The notes beneath the pieces were generated by a model. That model made no database searches. It was not told where the DNA came from and saw only the letters and a program-made list of their open reading frames with translations. 64,000 nucleotides of DNA from Caenicola sp034331105 (GTDB lineage Bacteria; Synergistota; Synergistia; Synergistales; Synergistaceae): positions 310,001-374,000 of the forward strand of contig JAXQGB010000015.1 of the NCBI GenBank assembly GCA_034331105.1, read 5' to 3'. Shown here in pieces: positions 41,921-50,805 of this stretch (its first letter is position 1; each line of letters starts with the position of its first letter). A program made the position numbers and the translations under genes.

Positions 41921-43117
41921 CTATAGAGCTGCTGCTTTTTTGAGTATCTCTGCCTTGTCAGTGCGTTCCCATGTGGGGATCGGGTCAAGATCGACCCGGC
42001 CCATGTGGCCGTAGGCAGCTAATCTTTTGTAACGCGGTTTGCGAAGTTCAAGATCCCTTATTATTGCTGCGGGACGGAAATCAAAGTGCTCCCTTATAAG
42101 TTCTGTTATCTTCTGGTCAGGTATGGTCCCGGTACCAAAAGTTTCTACCATTATCGATACAGGCTTTGCAACGCCTATAGCATAGGCGACCTGTATCTGG
42201 CAGGCTGCGGCAAGCCCCGAAGCAACAACATTTTTGGCTACGTATCTGGCCATGTAGGCGCCGGACCTGTCGACCTTGGTCGGGTCTTTTCCGGAGAAGG
42301 CACCTCCACCGTGGGGAACAGCGCCCCCATATGTATCTACAATTATCTTTCTTCCTGTAAGACCGCTGTCTGCCTGTGGCCCTCCCATGACAAAACGCCC
42401 TGTCGGGTTGATAAGTATCCTTGGTTTCTTTTCTATCAGAGATTCCGGGATCACCGGAGCTATCACGTACTTTTCCACATCTTCGGCAATCTGCTGCTGT
42501 TCTACCGCAGGATGGTGCTGCGTGCTTATCACTATTGTGTCGACACGCACAGGTTTGCCGTCTACGTACTCTACAGTGACCTGGGCCTTTCCGTCCGGGC
42601 GAAGGTAGGGTATCGTCTTGTTCTTCCTTACCTCAGCAAGTCTGCGTGTGAGCTTGTGGGCGAGTGAGATCGGCATGGGCATCAGTTCCTCTGTCTCATC
42701 ACATGCATAACCGACCATCAGCCCCTGGTCTCCTGCCCCTATCTTGTCAATTTCATCCTCAGAGAGGTCTCTGGCCTCCAGTGCCTTGTCCACTCCCTGT
42801 TTGATATCCGAAGATTGCTCATCGATAGCTGTTATAACTGCACAAGTGTCACCGTCAAAACCATACTTTGCCCTGGTGTAGCCTACCTGCTTCACAGTGT
42901 CCCTAGTGATCTTTGGAATGTCGACATAGCAGCTTGTTGTTATCTCTCCTGCTACTACTACAAGTCCTGTGCTGACAAGGGTCTCACATGCGACTCTCCC
43001 CATTGGGTCTTCCTTGAGGATAGCGTCCAGTATCGCATCTGATATTTGATCTGCGAGTTTGTCAGGGTGCCCCTCAGTCACTGATTCTGACGTGATAAGA
43101 TACCTTTCTTTGCTCAT
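41921..43117 (-). CDS. metK: S-adenosylmethionine synthetase
   Basis: 398 residues; makes SAM from methionine and ATP. It has the conserved SESVTEGHPDKLADQISDA at the N-terminus, GAGDQGLMVGYA near residue 117, the P-loop-like GGAFSGKDPTKVDRSGAYMAR near residue 257 and the C-terminal DLRKP-type region. ATG 43117 is 6 bases after GGAGGTG; the reading upstream of it is not needed. Upstream (43118-43232) no SAM riboswitch is recognisable. A TAAAAT near 43175 may be the -10 box. Confidence 0.98.
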   Translation of the reverse strand: MSKERYLITSESVTEGHPDKLADQISDAILDAILKEDPMGRVACETLVSTGLVVVAGEITTSCYVDIPKITRDTVKQVGYTRAKYGFDGDTCAVITAIDEQSSDIKQGVDKALEARDLSEDEIDKIGAGDQGLMVGYACDETEELMPMPISLAHKLTRRLAEVRKNKTIPYLRPDGKAQVTVEYVDGKPVRVDTIVISTQHHPAVEQQQIAEDVEKYVIAPVIPESLIEKKPRILINPTGRFVMGGPQADSGLTGRKIIVDTYGGAVPHGGGAFSGKDPTKVDRSGAYMARYVAKNVVASGLAAACQIQVAYAIGVAKPVSIMVETFGTGTIPDQKITELIREHFDFRPAAIIRDLELRKPRYKRLAAYGHMGRVDLDPIPTWERTDKAEILKKAAAL

Positions 43118-43232
43118 TTCAAACACCTCCGTTTATATTTGCAGCTGATTTTCAGCGTGCCATCGTAAAAAATTTTATTGCCAAACGTTCTTTTTGACCA
43201 GAGCCGGCGTTTTGGTGACATTTAGCCGGCTT

Positions 43233-43682
43233 TCAGGAATACTCTATAGGCCTTCTCTGCATGATGAGGAGTCCATCTCTTGTTTCAAACCCCAATTTGC
43301 ACATGAAGTCTATAAGCTCACTCGTGTAGGTTACTATCAGGGGTACCGGTTTTATGGCCGGATGGTTGAGTGCATAGCCAAGCAGACTTGAACCCAGTCC
43401 TTTACCCTGGTGATCAGGGTGGACAAGAATATCCCAGAGAGAACCCCTGTATACAAAATCTGTGATGATACGGCAGAAAGCAACAAGTTTGCCGTTATAT
43501 CTGACAGAAAAACACATGCTCGTTCCTTCAAGCATCTTTTCGATCTGTTCAAGAGAGCGGCTCCTGCCCCAGCGTGTAAACCTGTACAGGTCCTGGAGTT
43601 CTTCAGGCGTTATCGCAAGCTTGCTGTCGTAATAATAATAGCCGGGGCAGATGTTATCGCTGTTTTCAAAATTTGGTTTCAT
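43233..43682 (-). CDS. GNAT family N-acetyltransferase
   Basis: 149 residues with a GNAT fold: LYRFTRWGRSRSLEQIEKML, VRYNGKLVAFCRIITD, and the acetyl-CoA loop DILVHPDHQGKGLGSSLL near residue 93. The substrate is unknown. ATG 43682 is used, with GAGGAT 7 bases upstream; it overlaps the end of the zinc-ribbon gene by 17 bases, so the pair is translationally coupled. A hairpin with GCCGGC arms lies after the stop codon. Confidence 0.88.
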   Translation of the reverse strand: MKPNFENSDNICPGYYYYDSKLAITPEELQDLYRFTRWGRSRSLEQIEKMLEGTSMCFSVRYNGKLVAFCRIITDFVYRGSLWDILVHPDHQGKGLGSSLLGYALNHPAIKPVPLIVTYTSELIDFMCKLGFETRDGLLIMQRRPIEYS

Positions 43683-43956
43683 CCAGATCATCCTCTGTAT
43701 TTTCTTCATCATAGCTGCAGCCTTCTCCGTTTTCCTCGCAGGAGGCAGGCTTCTCCTGTACATTACCGGCAAGAGCAAGACCCCCAATGATCTTCCGAAG
43801 ATCTCCTCGCCTGGCATCCTTGCTTATGGTCAACTCCATCACTTGTCCGGCACCACACTTTGAACAGGTCCAAACGGCCCGCGCGACACCGTCCGGCCCC
43901 GGAGAACCAGCAAGGACTTTAACTTCACCGCATTTCTGGCAAGCTACTATAAGCAT
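43666..43956 (-). CDS. Small zinc-ribbon protein of unknown function
   Basis: 96 residues. Two Cys-x2-Cys knuckles (CQKC at residue 6 and CSKC near 31) form a zinc ribbon, followed by a conserved helical part (KDARRGDLRKIIGGLAL) and a very acidic tail (EENTEDDLDET). It resembles no family I can name. AGAGG precedes ATG 43956. It is coupled to the GNAT gene that follows. Confidence 0.75.
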   Translation of the reverse strand: MLIVACQKCGEVKVLAGSPGPDGVARAVWTCSKCGAGQVMELTISKDARRGDLRKIIGGLALAGNVQEKPASCEENGEGCSYDEENTEDDLDETKF

Positions 43957-44054
43957 ATGATAAACCTCTTTTCATCAGGCTTGAAAGGACCTGAACACAG
44001 AAAGATGATCTTGCAGGCATTTATAGTAAATTTGATCCTAACAAACAATGGCTT

Positions 44055-45254
44055 CTAATTGATTTTAAATCTTATCTTTACAGGACCTTCAGTGTAAATA
44101 TCCTGTGCAGCAAAAATTATGAGTTTTACATCTGACTTGGAGTTGGCAATATCTTCAATTACCTGCATAAATTCAGCTGTGTCAATTGAGCCAACGTTAC
44201 CGCTCAAGGGGTCTCTAAGGACTCCATCTCTGGCTGCCCGTAAATTAACGTCCCTAAGCATAATAAACAATATCTCCTCAACGTCTTCCCTGGAAGATCC
44301 TTTTTTTATATCCTTCTCTGCAAGCACATCTCCGGAATTTAATATCAATTTGGTATAGTAGGTCTCCAACTCTGCCATTACAGGCTCTCCCTCAACAGCA
44401 TTGGAAAGTGCAGTGAGCCTCAGCAGATAACGTCCCGGAGTCTTAGAAATGACGGATTTTGCCCTGTCTATTGAGTTTTTATCGACCAAGGGCCTTTTAA
44501 TTGACTCAGGCTTGTTTCCAAAACGATAGGCAAGTAGAGCCTGAGTCTCTGCTATGAGCCTTTCGACCGCTTGATCGATGTGGTGCACAGTTGATTCCTG
44601 CCCACTTATTACTCCCTGTGCCAGTCTTTCTCCTGTCAATGCTGCTATCCTGCCCTCTCTCAGGCGCTGGATATCTGCTTTGAGCTTTTCTGCTTCTTGT
44701 TTAAGGCCGGAAACAGAGGTCTCAAGTTTTTTGCTTTCCTGCTCCAGAATAGTTTTTTCTTCTAAAAGTACCTTTTGCTCTTCTTCAGTTTTATTCTTTA
44801 TTTTTGTCATTTTTTCCAGTTCTGTCTTGGCTTCCTTAAGGCTTTTAGTTCCTGCTGAGAGCTTCTCTTCAAGGGCATGGAGCTCATCCTGTTTTTCGAT
44901 GACGTCTCCCTTGCTCCTGAAGAGCTCTACTTCCATTCCCTGAATATTGGCTCTGTTTTGCTGGAGTTCGGCAGTTAAGGTAGTTATCTGGTTTTGCACA
45001 TAATTCATGCTGAAAAGGGCTGTCCTTACTGGTTCAGAGGCAACACTGATAACAAGGAGCGTGAACAATGCGATCCCTATTCCTGTAATTACAGAAATTA
45101 TTCTGGATGTATATTTTGGGCGCAGTTTTAAAAATGTCACCCGTTTTTTACCAAGCTTCATGCCAATTATGTCACCGGCCCACGCAACAACGGCACTGAC
45201 AATTGCCAGTGTTCCAAGCAGGCTCCAATTTATTTCTTTGAAGAGTTCAAGCAA
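44055..45254 (-). CDS. DUF3084 membrane-coiled-coil protein
   Basis: 399 residues. Two transmembrane helices (about 11-32 and 52-74) come before a long heptad-rich coiled coil (about 85-205, with QNQITTLTAELQQNRANIQGMEVEL). A C-terminal globular domain (about 215-399) follows. This is the DUF3084 arrangement, known from cyanobacteria and a few other phyla and without a set function. The start is TTG 45254 after GGGAGAG. No clear operon partner; lat lies upstream with its own terminator. Confidence 0.85.
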   Translation of the reverse strand: MLELFKEINWSLLGTLAIVSAVVAWAGDIIGMKLGKKRVTFLKLRPKYTSRIISVITGIGIALFTLLVISVASEPVRTALFSMNYVQNQITTLTAELQQNRANIQGMEVELFRSKGDVIEKQDELHALEEKLSAGTKSLKEAKTELEKMTKIKNKTEEEQKVLLEEKTILEQESKKLETSVSGLKQEAEKLKADIQRLREGRIAALTGERLAQGVISGQESTVHHIDQAVERLIAETQALLAYRFGNKPESIKRPLVDKNSIDRAKSVISKTPGRYLLRLTALSNAVEGEPVMAELETYYTKLILNSGDVLAEKDIKKGSSREDVEEILFIMLRDVNLRAARDGVLRDPLSGNVGSIDTAEFMQVIEDIANSKSDVKLIIFAAQDIYTEGPVKIRFKIN

Positions 45255-45363
45255 TGACTTCTCTCCCCCGGGGCATGATCATTAAACGCGTATAAAACTA
45301 TCACGATCACTCACATTATAGCAGGATATTTTTACTTGTTTTTTAAAAACCTTGTAAAAGGAC

Positions 45364-45400
45364 AAAAAATTAAATGGTCCGGCTGGTGCCGGACCATTTT
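45364..45400 (-). terminator. lat terminator
   Basis: AATGGTCCGGC pairs with GCCGGACCATT around a 4-base loop. On the minus strand it is followed by TAATTTTTTG, about 35 bases past the lat stop. Confidence 0.9.
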
Positions 45401-45435
45401 GATTCAAAGCAATGTTCCACAAAAGGTTTGTTTTA

Positions 45436-46803
45436 TTACTTCTTGAAAACAGCCTTCGCGGCCTTGCGGGATATTTCGATACCTTTTTCGAGGTCTGCGA
45501 CCGGTACATTAAGGGCCGGGCGGAAGCGGACTGTATTGCTGCCGCATCCAAGGATGAGCATCTTGTTTGCATGGCATTCCTTAAGGAATTTGTCGCGAAG
45601 TTCAGGGCTGCAGATGTCGTATGCGCACATAAGTCCCTTGCCTCTTACGTTCTTGATAAATTCCGGGAACTCTGCCTGAAGCTCATAGAGTCCTTTGATA
45701 AGTGCAGGACCTGCCACGTTGCTTACATAGTCGAGGACCTTTTCTTCGCGGTAGATCTCAAGGTACTTGGCTGCACGTACCATGTCCACTGTGTTGCCGC
45801 CCCATGTTGAATTGATACGGCTTGAAACTGTAAAGCAGTTCTTTTCTACTTCATCTACCCTGGGCCCTGCTACAAGTCCACAGACCTGAGCCTTCTTACC
45901 GAATGAGAAGATGTCCGGTTTGACGGGTGCGTGATGCTCCCATGCCCACATCTTACCTGTGATGCCCATTCCGCACTGGACTTCGTCGAAGATAAGCATG
46001 ATATCAGACTCGTCACAGACATGGCGCAGCTGCTGATAGTACTCTGTGCGGAAATGGTTGTCGCCGCCTTCGCCCTGGATCGTCTCGATAATGATAGCGG
46101 CAATACCGTTCGGGTCGCTTGCAATGGCATGTTTGATCTGTTTCAGTGACTGTGCTTCGAGCCACTCTACTTCTCCGATATGATTTTCAAGCGGGAAGGT
46201 GATCTTGGGGTTGAGGACGCGCGGCCACTCCGTGAATTTGGCAAAGCGCTGGTGTTTGTTGGGGTCGTTAGTGTTCGTTACAGAGAGTGTGTAACCGCTG
46301 CGGCCGTGGAATGCTTCATTGAAGTGCATTATTTTCGTTCCCACTTTGCCGTCATATGCTTCGCCTTTTGTAATTTTGCCGGCGGCAAGAAGCTTGCTGA
46401 CTTTCCAGTCCATGGCAACTTTAAAGGTATTCTCTACGGCCAGTGTTCCATAGTCGATAAAGAATGTATGCTTGAATCCTTTAGGCACTGCAACTTCGCC
46501 AAACATTTTTACAAATTCGGCCATTTCCTGGGTGTATATATCTGAGTTAGCAACTTTGTTTATTGCTGCACGGAAAATTTTCTCTTTGAATTCAGGAGTC
46601 TCCAGCTTGGGGTGATTCATCCCAAAAGGCGAGGATGCGAAGAAGGTGTAGAAGTCAAGCCAGTCGGCCCCGCTTGCTGAATCATGAATGTGGCTGCCCC
46701 GTGATTTTTCCATATCGATGACGATATCAAAACCATCTCTGAGCAAAAGACTTTCAATTGTCTTAAAAACATCCTTGGGCGCTACTGAAAATTTTGCTGT
46801 CAT
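45436..46803 (-). CDS. lat: L-lysine 6-aminotransferase
   Basis: 455 residues of class III PLP aminotransferase. It moves the epsilon-amino group of lysine to 2-oxoglutarate, giving allysine (aminoadipate semialdehyde). SSPFGMNHPKL near residue 50, FIDYGTLAVENTFKVAMDWK near 110, the cofactor aspartate motif FDEVQCGMGITG near 267, and the PLP lysine in FSFGKKAQVCG near 291 match the Lat group. AAGGAGGT precedes ATG 46803. Monocistronic, with a good promoter and terminator. It suits a lysine-fermenting or lysine-using lifestyle. Confidence 0.93.
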   Translation of the reverse strand: MTAKFSVAPKDVFKTIESLLLRDGFDIVIDMEKSRGSHIHDSASGADWLDFYTFFASSPFGMNHPKLETPEFKEKIFRAAINKVANSDIYTQEMAEFVKMFGEVAVPKGFKHTFFIDYGTLAVENTFKVAMDWKVSKLLAAGKITKGEAYDGKVGTKIMHFNEAFHGRSGYTLSVTNTNDPNKHQRFAKFTEWPRVLNPKITFPLENHIGEVEWLEAQSLKQIKHAIASDPNGIAAIIIETIQGEGGDNHFRTEYYQQLRHVCDESDIMLIFDEVQCGMGITGKMWAWEHHAPVKPDIFSFGKKAQVCGLVAGPRVDEVEKNCFTVSSRINSTWGGNTVDMVRAAKYLEIYREEKVLDYVSNVAGPALIKGLYELQAEFPEFIKNVRGKGLMCAYDICSPELRDKFLKECHANKMLILGCGSNTVRFRPALNVPVADLEKGIEISRKAAKAVFKK

Positions 46804-46874
46804 TTGCACTACCTCCTTAGATTTTTGTACCATATATCATCATTAGTTCATTAATGCACCTTGCCTACTCAATA

Positions 46875-46903
46875 AGTTTAGTTGCTGTTTTTTTTTAAAT
46901 CAA
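46875..46903 (-). promoter_or_regulatory. lat promoter
   Basis: On the minus strand, TTGATT (46903-46898), 17 bases, TAAACT (46880-46875). A leader of about 65 bases follows. Confidence 0.75.
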
Positions 46904-46967
46904 GACCTTATTTCCAGAATACAATATACAATTCCCGCAACATAAGACTCATTTTACACTCTAAAAA

Positions 46968-47017
46968 ACAGGTATTTTCATAAAAAATAATAAAAATCTC
47001 CAATTACATACCTGTAA
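46968..47017. promoter_or_regulatory. Candidate operator upstream of lat
   Basis: TTACA-TACC-TGTAA (47004-47017) is a perfect dyad with 5-base arms. An 8-base inverted copy of part of it, ACAGGTAT (46968-46975) versus ATACCTGT (47008-47015), lies nearer the promoter. The arm-spacing pattern recalls CRP/FNR-family sites but fits no named regulator. Confidence 0.5.
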
Positions 47018-47266
47018 ATCATCATTTAGGGGGCAAATATGAGAACCAAGATTGACGATAGATTATATCATAAACTTTTATTAAATATACAGCAATATTA
47101 AGTCTGACTATTCTGAATATAAGAACCCGGCAAGCCTACGGTCTTATTGCAATTTCTACTGCTGCAGGCAAAGCTTTTTTTTGAATCATAAGATGCTGCC
47201 AGTTTCTTTTTGTGCCCTGAAGTTTATTTTTTTAATTCCCAGCAATACCCAAAGTAAATGACAATC
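47018..47266. other. Intergenic stretch between mreB and lat
   Basis: AT-rich, without a proper gene. A GC-richer island at about 47120-47190 contains a 17-codon minus-strand frame with no clear ribosome site. No convincing terminator for mreB is seen. Confidence 0.4.
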
Positions 47267-48304
47267 CTATCTTCCTTTATATCCCCGTCTTGTGGCCGAA
47301 TAGATCGCTCCTGTTTCCTTAAGCTTGTCAATAGATTCAAGAGCTATACCCGTCCCAAGCGCAACACATTCAGAAGCAGACTCGGCAATTACGGCGTTTA
47401 TTTCTGTTTCCTCAATGATCAGCTGATCAAGTCCGTTTAGGTATGCCCCGCCGCCTGTCAGTATTATGCCTCTGTCGATAACGTCAGCGGCGAGTTCAGG
47501 TGGTGTTTTTTCCAATACCCTCTTAATACCGGATATGATCGCTCCGACAGGTTCTTCAATTGCCCTTGCAACATCCGAGCTGCTCACGGTTATCTGTCTT
47601 GGCAGTCCCTGGACCAGGTCCCGCCCTCTGATATCCATTGTCTTCTCAGGCGTTCTTTCCCTGCATGATCCTATTGTTTTTTTGAGATCTTCGGCGGTCT
47701 GTTCTCCAATGGCCAGGTTGTACTGACGCCTCATATACCTTATTATGGCTTCGTCAAATTTGTCTCCTCCGACACGAAGCGATTCAAAAACAACAAGACC
47801 TCCAAGAGAGACTATTGCAACATCTGTCGTGCCGCCGCCTATATCGACGACCATGTTTCCTACCGGTTCACCTACCGGCATATTGGCTCCGATAGCTGCG
47901 GCCATTGGCTCCTCGATCAAATAAGCTTCTTTAGCGCCAACTTCAAGCGCTGCTTCAAGGACAGCGCGCCTTTCTACGTCGGTGGCGCCGGCCGGAACGC
48001 CTATCATGACCCTGTGTCTCACGATCCGCTCCATGCCGGATGTAACTTTTTTTATAAACTCCCTCAGCATTACCTCAGTCATTGTGTAGTCAGCAATTAC
48101 ACCGTCTCTTAGCGGGCGTATCGCAACTACGTTTTCAGGAGTTCTTCCGATCATGACTTTGGCATCCTCTCCTACTGAAAGGATCTTGCCTGAATTCTGG
48201 TCAAGAGCTACTACAGAGGGTTCTCTGAGTACGACTCCTTTTCCTTTTATGAATACGATTACAGTTGCAGTTCCAAGATCTATACCTATATCTTTGCTCC
48301 ACAA
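47267..48304 (-). CDS. mreB: Rod-shape protein MreB (actin homologue)
   Basis: 345 residues; forms membrane-associated filaments that guide side-wall peptidoglycan synthesis. Actin-fold nucleotide motifs are intact: DLGTATVIVF near residue 9, VDIGGGTTDVAIVSLGG near 158, and GGGAYLNGLDQLI near 288. The start is TTG 48304 with GGGAGG about 9 bases upstream. mreC and mreD do not follow, unlike in many bacteria, so it could be a second MreB/Mbl-type copy or simply separated. It is 73 bases after truA in the same direction. Confidence 0.96.
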   Translation of the reverse strand: MWSKDIGIDLGTATVIVFIKGKGVVLREPSVVALDQNSGKILSVGEDAKVMIGRTPENVVAIRPLRDGVIADYTMTEVMLREFIKKVTSGMERIVRHRVMIGVPAGATDVERRAVLEAALEVGAKEAYLIEEPMAAAIGANMPVGEPVGNMVVDIGGGTTDVAIVSLGGLVVFESLRVGGDKFDEAIIRYMRRQYNLAIGEQTAEDLKKTIGSCRERTPEKTMDIRGRDLVQGLPRQITVSSSDVARAIEEPVGAIISGIKRVLEKTPPELAADVIDRGIILTGGGAYLNGLDQLIIEETEINAVIAESASECVALGTGIALESIDKLKETGAIYSATRRGYKGR

Positions 48305-48377
48305 ATCAGTCAGCCTCCCAAACTTTCAAGGATGCCCTGCAAAGGCTCCCGCTCATAAACGACAAAATCATTTTACA

Positions 48378-49154
48378 TCAAAGAGCTCTATTGTGGCTAT
48401 TCCACAAAGGCTCTCCGTATTCTATTCTCCACAAAAAAAGACCGTTTGGAGGAAAGGTCCTGCCTGCAGTACTCTTGTCAGACCCTGGTTCAAAAAGAGA
48501 CTTCATCCACTCAGGTTCTCTTTTCCCTTTGGCAACAAGTTCCAGGTCGCCCATTATCATTCTGACCATGTTAGTCAGAAAACCACTGCCTACTATCCTA
48601 AGCCAGATCAAAGGTCCACGACTGTGCAGTTTTACTTTGTACATCGTTCTGACAGGATCATCAGGAACATTCGGCAAACGGCAGAAATTTGAGAAATTAT
48701 GTTCGCCCTCAAGGAAACGACAGGCTTGTGAAGCAAGTTCCCAATCGTACCTGTCCCCCCTGATCCAGTGTACAAATGGAGCAATGTGGGGGTAAATGGT
48801 CTTACCGGTCCAGAGAAAATAAATATATTCCCTTTTTTGGGCATCATATCTGGCATGAAAGTCAGGCCTCGTCTTGGCCAGCCTCATGGCCGAAATGCCT
48901 TCCGGAAGGTTGGAATTCAGCGCCATCAATAATCTGTATTCATCCCATTCCTTTGACATGTCGAAACTGCATACCTGCGCTCTGGCGTGTACTCCGGAGT
49001 CAGTCCTGCCCGCGCCTGTCACAATAACAGGCTGTTTGTTCAGCATAGAGAGCACACCTTCAACTGCTTCCTGTATGGAAAGCTGGCCAGTCTGCACCTG
49101 CCACCCGGAGTAAAGACCACCATTATAACTCAATTCAGCAGCATACCTGGTCAT
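48378..49154 (-). CDS. truA: tRNA pseudouridine(38-40) synthase
   Basis: 258 residues; isomerises uridines 38-40 in the anticodon arm. It opens with RYAAELSYNGGLYSGWQVQ, has the catalytic aspartate in GAGRTDSGVHA near residue 50, and RREYIYFLW near 105. The C-terminal GSGFLTNMVRMIMG segment is present. ATG 49154 lies 2 bases after the ecfT stop. The arrangement ecfA1-ecfA2-ecfT-truA after rplQ is common. Confidence 0.96.
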   Translation of the reverse strand: MTRYAAELSYNGGLYSGWQVQTGQLSIQEAVEGVLSMLNKQPVIVTGAGRTDSGVHARAQVCSFDMSKEWDEYRLLMALNSNLPEGISAMRLAKTRPDFHARYDAQKREYIYFLWTGKTIYPHIAPFVHWIRGDRYDWELASQACRFLEGEHNFSNFCRLPNVPDDPVRTMYKVKLHSRGPLIWLRIVGSGFLTNMVRMIMGDLELVAKGKREPEWMKSLFEPGSDKSTAGRTFPPNGLFLWRIEYGEPLWNSHNRAL

Positions 49155-49156
49155 CG

Positions 49157-49966
49157 TTACATGCACCTGTTCAAGGAGATCACTGCGGCAGAAAAAACAA
49201 CGAAGGCTGCCAAAGCTTTATTTTCTGCACTTCCCCATGTGAGCGGATACATCCTTACCCTGCCTTTTCCACCTCTGTAACACCTTGCCTCCATTGCTGA
49301 AGCAAGTGTGTCTGCACGTTTGAACACAAGTACAAAGAGCGGTATCAGGACAGGGATGTATGCTTTGGCCCTTTTTATGAGGCCTCCGCTCACAAAATCC
49401 GCCCCTCTTGAAACCTGTGCATTTATGATCCTCTCGGTCTCTTCGAACAGAGTCGGAATAAATCTCAAAGCTATCGTCATCATCATTGCCACCTCATGCG
49501 CAGGAAATCCAAAACGCGTGAGGGGTCCAAAAGCTGCTTCCAGGCCGTCAGAAAGTTCGGAAGGACTGGTAGTAAAAGTAAGCAAGGCAGTGAATAAGAC
49601 CAGCAGGTAAAGCCGCAACCCCATTCGAAAGGCCGTCACAGTCCCTTCAGCGCTGGCTTTCAGCGGTCCTATAGAGAAAATGATATTGCTGCCGCCTGTA
49701 AAAAAAATATTAAGCAGAGATGTAAAAATTATAAGTACCAGTATTGGTTTGGCTGATCTCATCAACGCTTTTGCAGGTATTCGGGACCTTTTTGCTATGA
49801 AGATTATCAAAGATGCCCACATTGCCATAGCAGGAAAGCTTTCCGACATAAAAATCAAAATCATTGAAAGCACTGTAATAAGAAGTTTACAGCGCGGATC
49901 AAGTTTGTGAATGAAAGAATCGGCCGGCATATACTGGCCCAGAGTCACACCTTTGATCAGTGACAT
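49157..49966 (-). CDS. ecfT: ECF transporter transmembrane subunit EcfT
   Basis: 269 residues with 5-6 hydrophobic helices and the DPRCKLL element near residue 23. The two C-terminal coupling motifs that touch the ATPases are near AQVSRGAD (about 190) and AMEARCYRGGKG (about 230). It forms the energising module with EcfA1 and EcfA2 for several vitamin-binding S subunits. No S component is nearby, as expected for a group II module. Overlaps ecfA2 by 10 bases. Confidence 0.95.
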   Translation of the reverse strand: MSLIKGVTLGQYMPADSFIHKLDPRCKLLITVLSMILIFMSESFPAMAMWASLIIFIAKRSRIPAKALMRSAKPILVLIIFTSLLNIFFTGGSNIIFSIGPLKASAEGTVTAFRMGLRLYLLVLFTALLTFTTSPSELSDGLEAAFGPLTRFGFPAHEVAMMMTIALRFIPTLFEETERIINAQVSRGADFVSGGLIKRAKAYIPVLIPLFVLVFKRADTLASAMEARCYRGGKGRVRMYPLTWGSAENKALAAFVVFSAAVISLNRCM

Positions 49967-50805
49967 TTCATTTTAGCCGCCTTGATCTGATCTGCAAGCA
50001 CATATGGGTCTGAAGTAATATTTTCTATACTGCCAGTTTTTTTTAATTCGTATGAAAGGGAGAGGATATCAGGGAGTATGAGGCCATTAACGTTTATGTT
50101 GGACAGGATCTCCGATATCTCTGAAGGAGTGCCGTATGCAGTGACCGCACCTTCAGATATGATCAGTATCCTGTCGCTGATATTTAATGCCAGTTCCAGG
50201 TCATGTGTAATATGGATCACGCAGATCCCTTTTTCAGACATAGATCTCAAAAGAAAGGTGAGTTCGCACACACCGGTAAAATCAAGCCCTGCAGTAGGCT
50301 CATCAAGAACCAGATAGCTTGGTTCCGATGCAAGTACAGAGGCAATTGCCACACGCCTTTTCTCTCCTCCTGAGAGCAGGAAAGGGTTGGCTGAAGCAAA
50401 AGAGTTGTCAAGTCCGATCATATCCATTGCATCAAGCACTCTTTCTTCAAGTGCTTCTCCCCTTTGTCCCCAGTTATAAGGCCCGAATGAGATCTCGTCA
50501 CGGACTGTTTCAGCAAATATCTGCTGTTCAGGGTACTGGAAGACAAGACCGACGCACTGACGGATCTTTCTGAGGTTTTGGGGATCGCCGGCTGTTTTTA
50601 TTCCGTCAACTTCCACCTCACCGGACTGGGGTGCCAAAAGACCATTCAAATGCATAGCCAGTGTAGATTTTCCGCTTCCTGTATGGCCTACTATAGAAAG
50701 GATCTCGCCCTTTTCTGCGTGAAATGAGATATGTTGAAGAGCTTTCGCCTCAGTAGGCAGACCCGGGTTATAGGTAAAACTTAAGTCTTTTACTGTGAGA
50801 GACAT
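49957..50805 (-). CDS. ecfA2: ECF transporter ATPase EcfA2
   Basis: A 282-residue ABC ATPase. Walker A GHTGSGKST near residue 39, Q-loop FQYPEQQIF, signature LSGGEKRRVAIAS near 145, and Walker B YLVLDEPTAGLD near 165. It overlaps ecfA1 by 16 bases. It pairs with EcfA1 as the asymmetric motor of the vitamin transporter. Confidence 0.95.
   Translation of the reverse strand: MSLTVKDLSFTYNPGLPTEAKALQHISFHAEKGEILSIVGHTGSGKSTLAMHLNGLLAPQSGEVEVDGIKTAGDPQNLRKIRQCVGLVFQYPEQQIFAETVRDEISFGPYNWGQRGEALEERVLDAMDMIGLDNSFASANPFLLSGGEKRRVAIASVLASEPSYLVLDEPTAGLDFTGVCELTFLLRSMSEKGICVIHITHDLELALNISDRILIISEGAVTAYGTPSEISEILSNINVNGLILPDILSLSYELKKTGSIENITSDPYVLADQIKAAKMKCH

Noticed and set aside
43118..43232. SAM riboswitch before metK
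   Set aside because: The gap is short, lacks a terminator with T-run, and shows none of the conserved SAM-box bases.
47110..47190. Cyclic-di-GMP riboswitch before lat
   Set aside because: A GTAGGCTTGCCGGGTT segment slightly resembles the GEMM-I end, but the other conserved blocks are absent or out of order.
48153..48795. Two rightward frames of 176-179 codons
   Set aside because: Antisense to the mreB start and truA; no coding features of their own.
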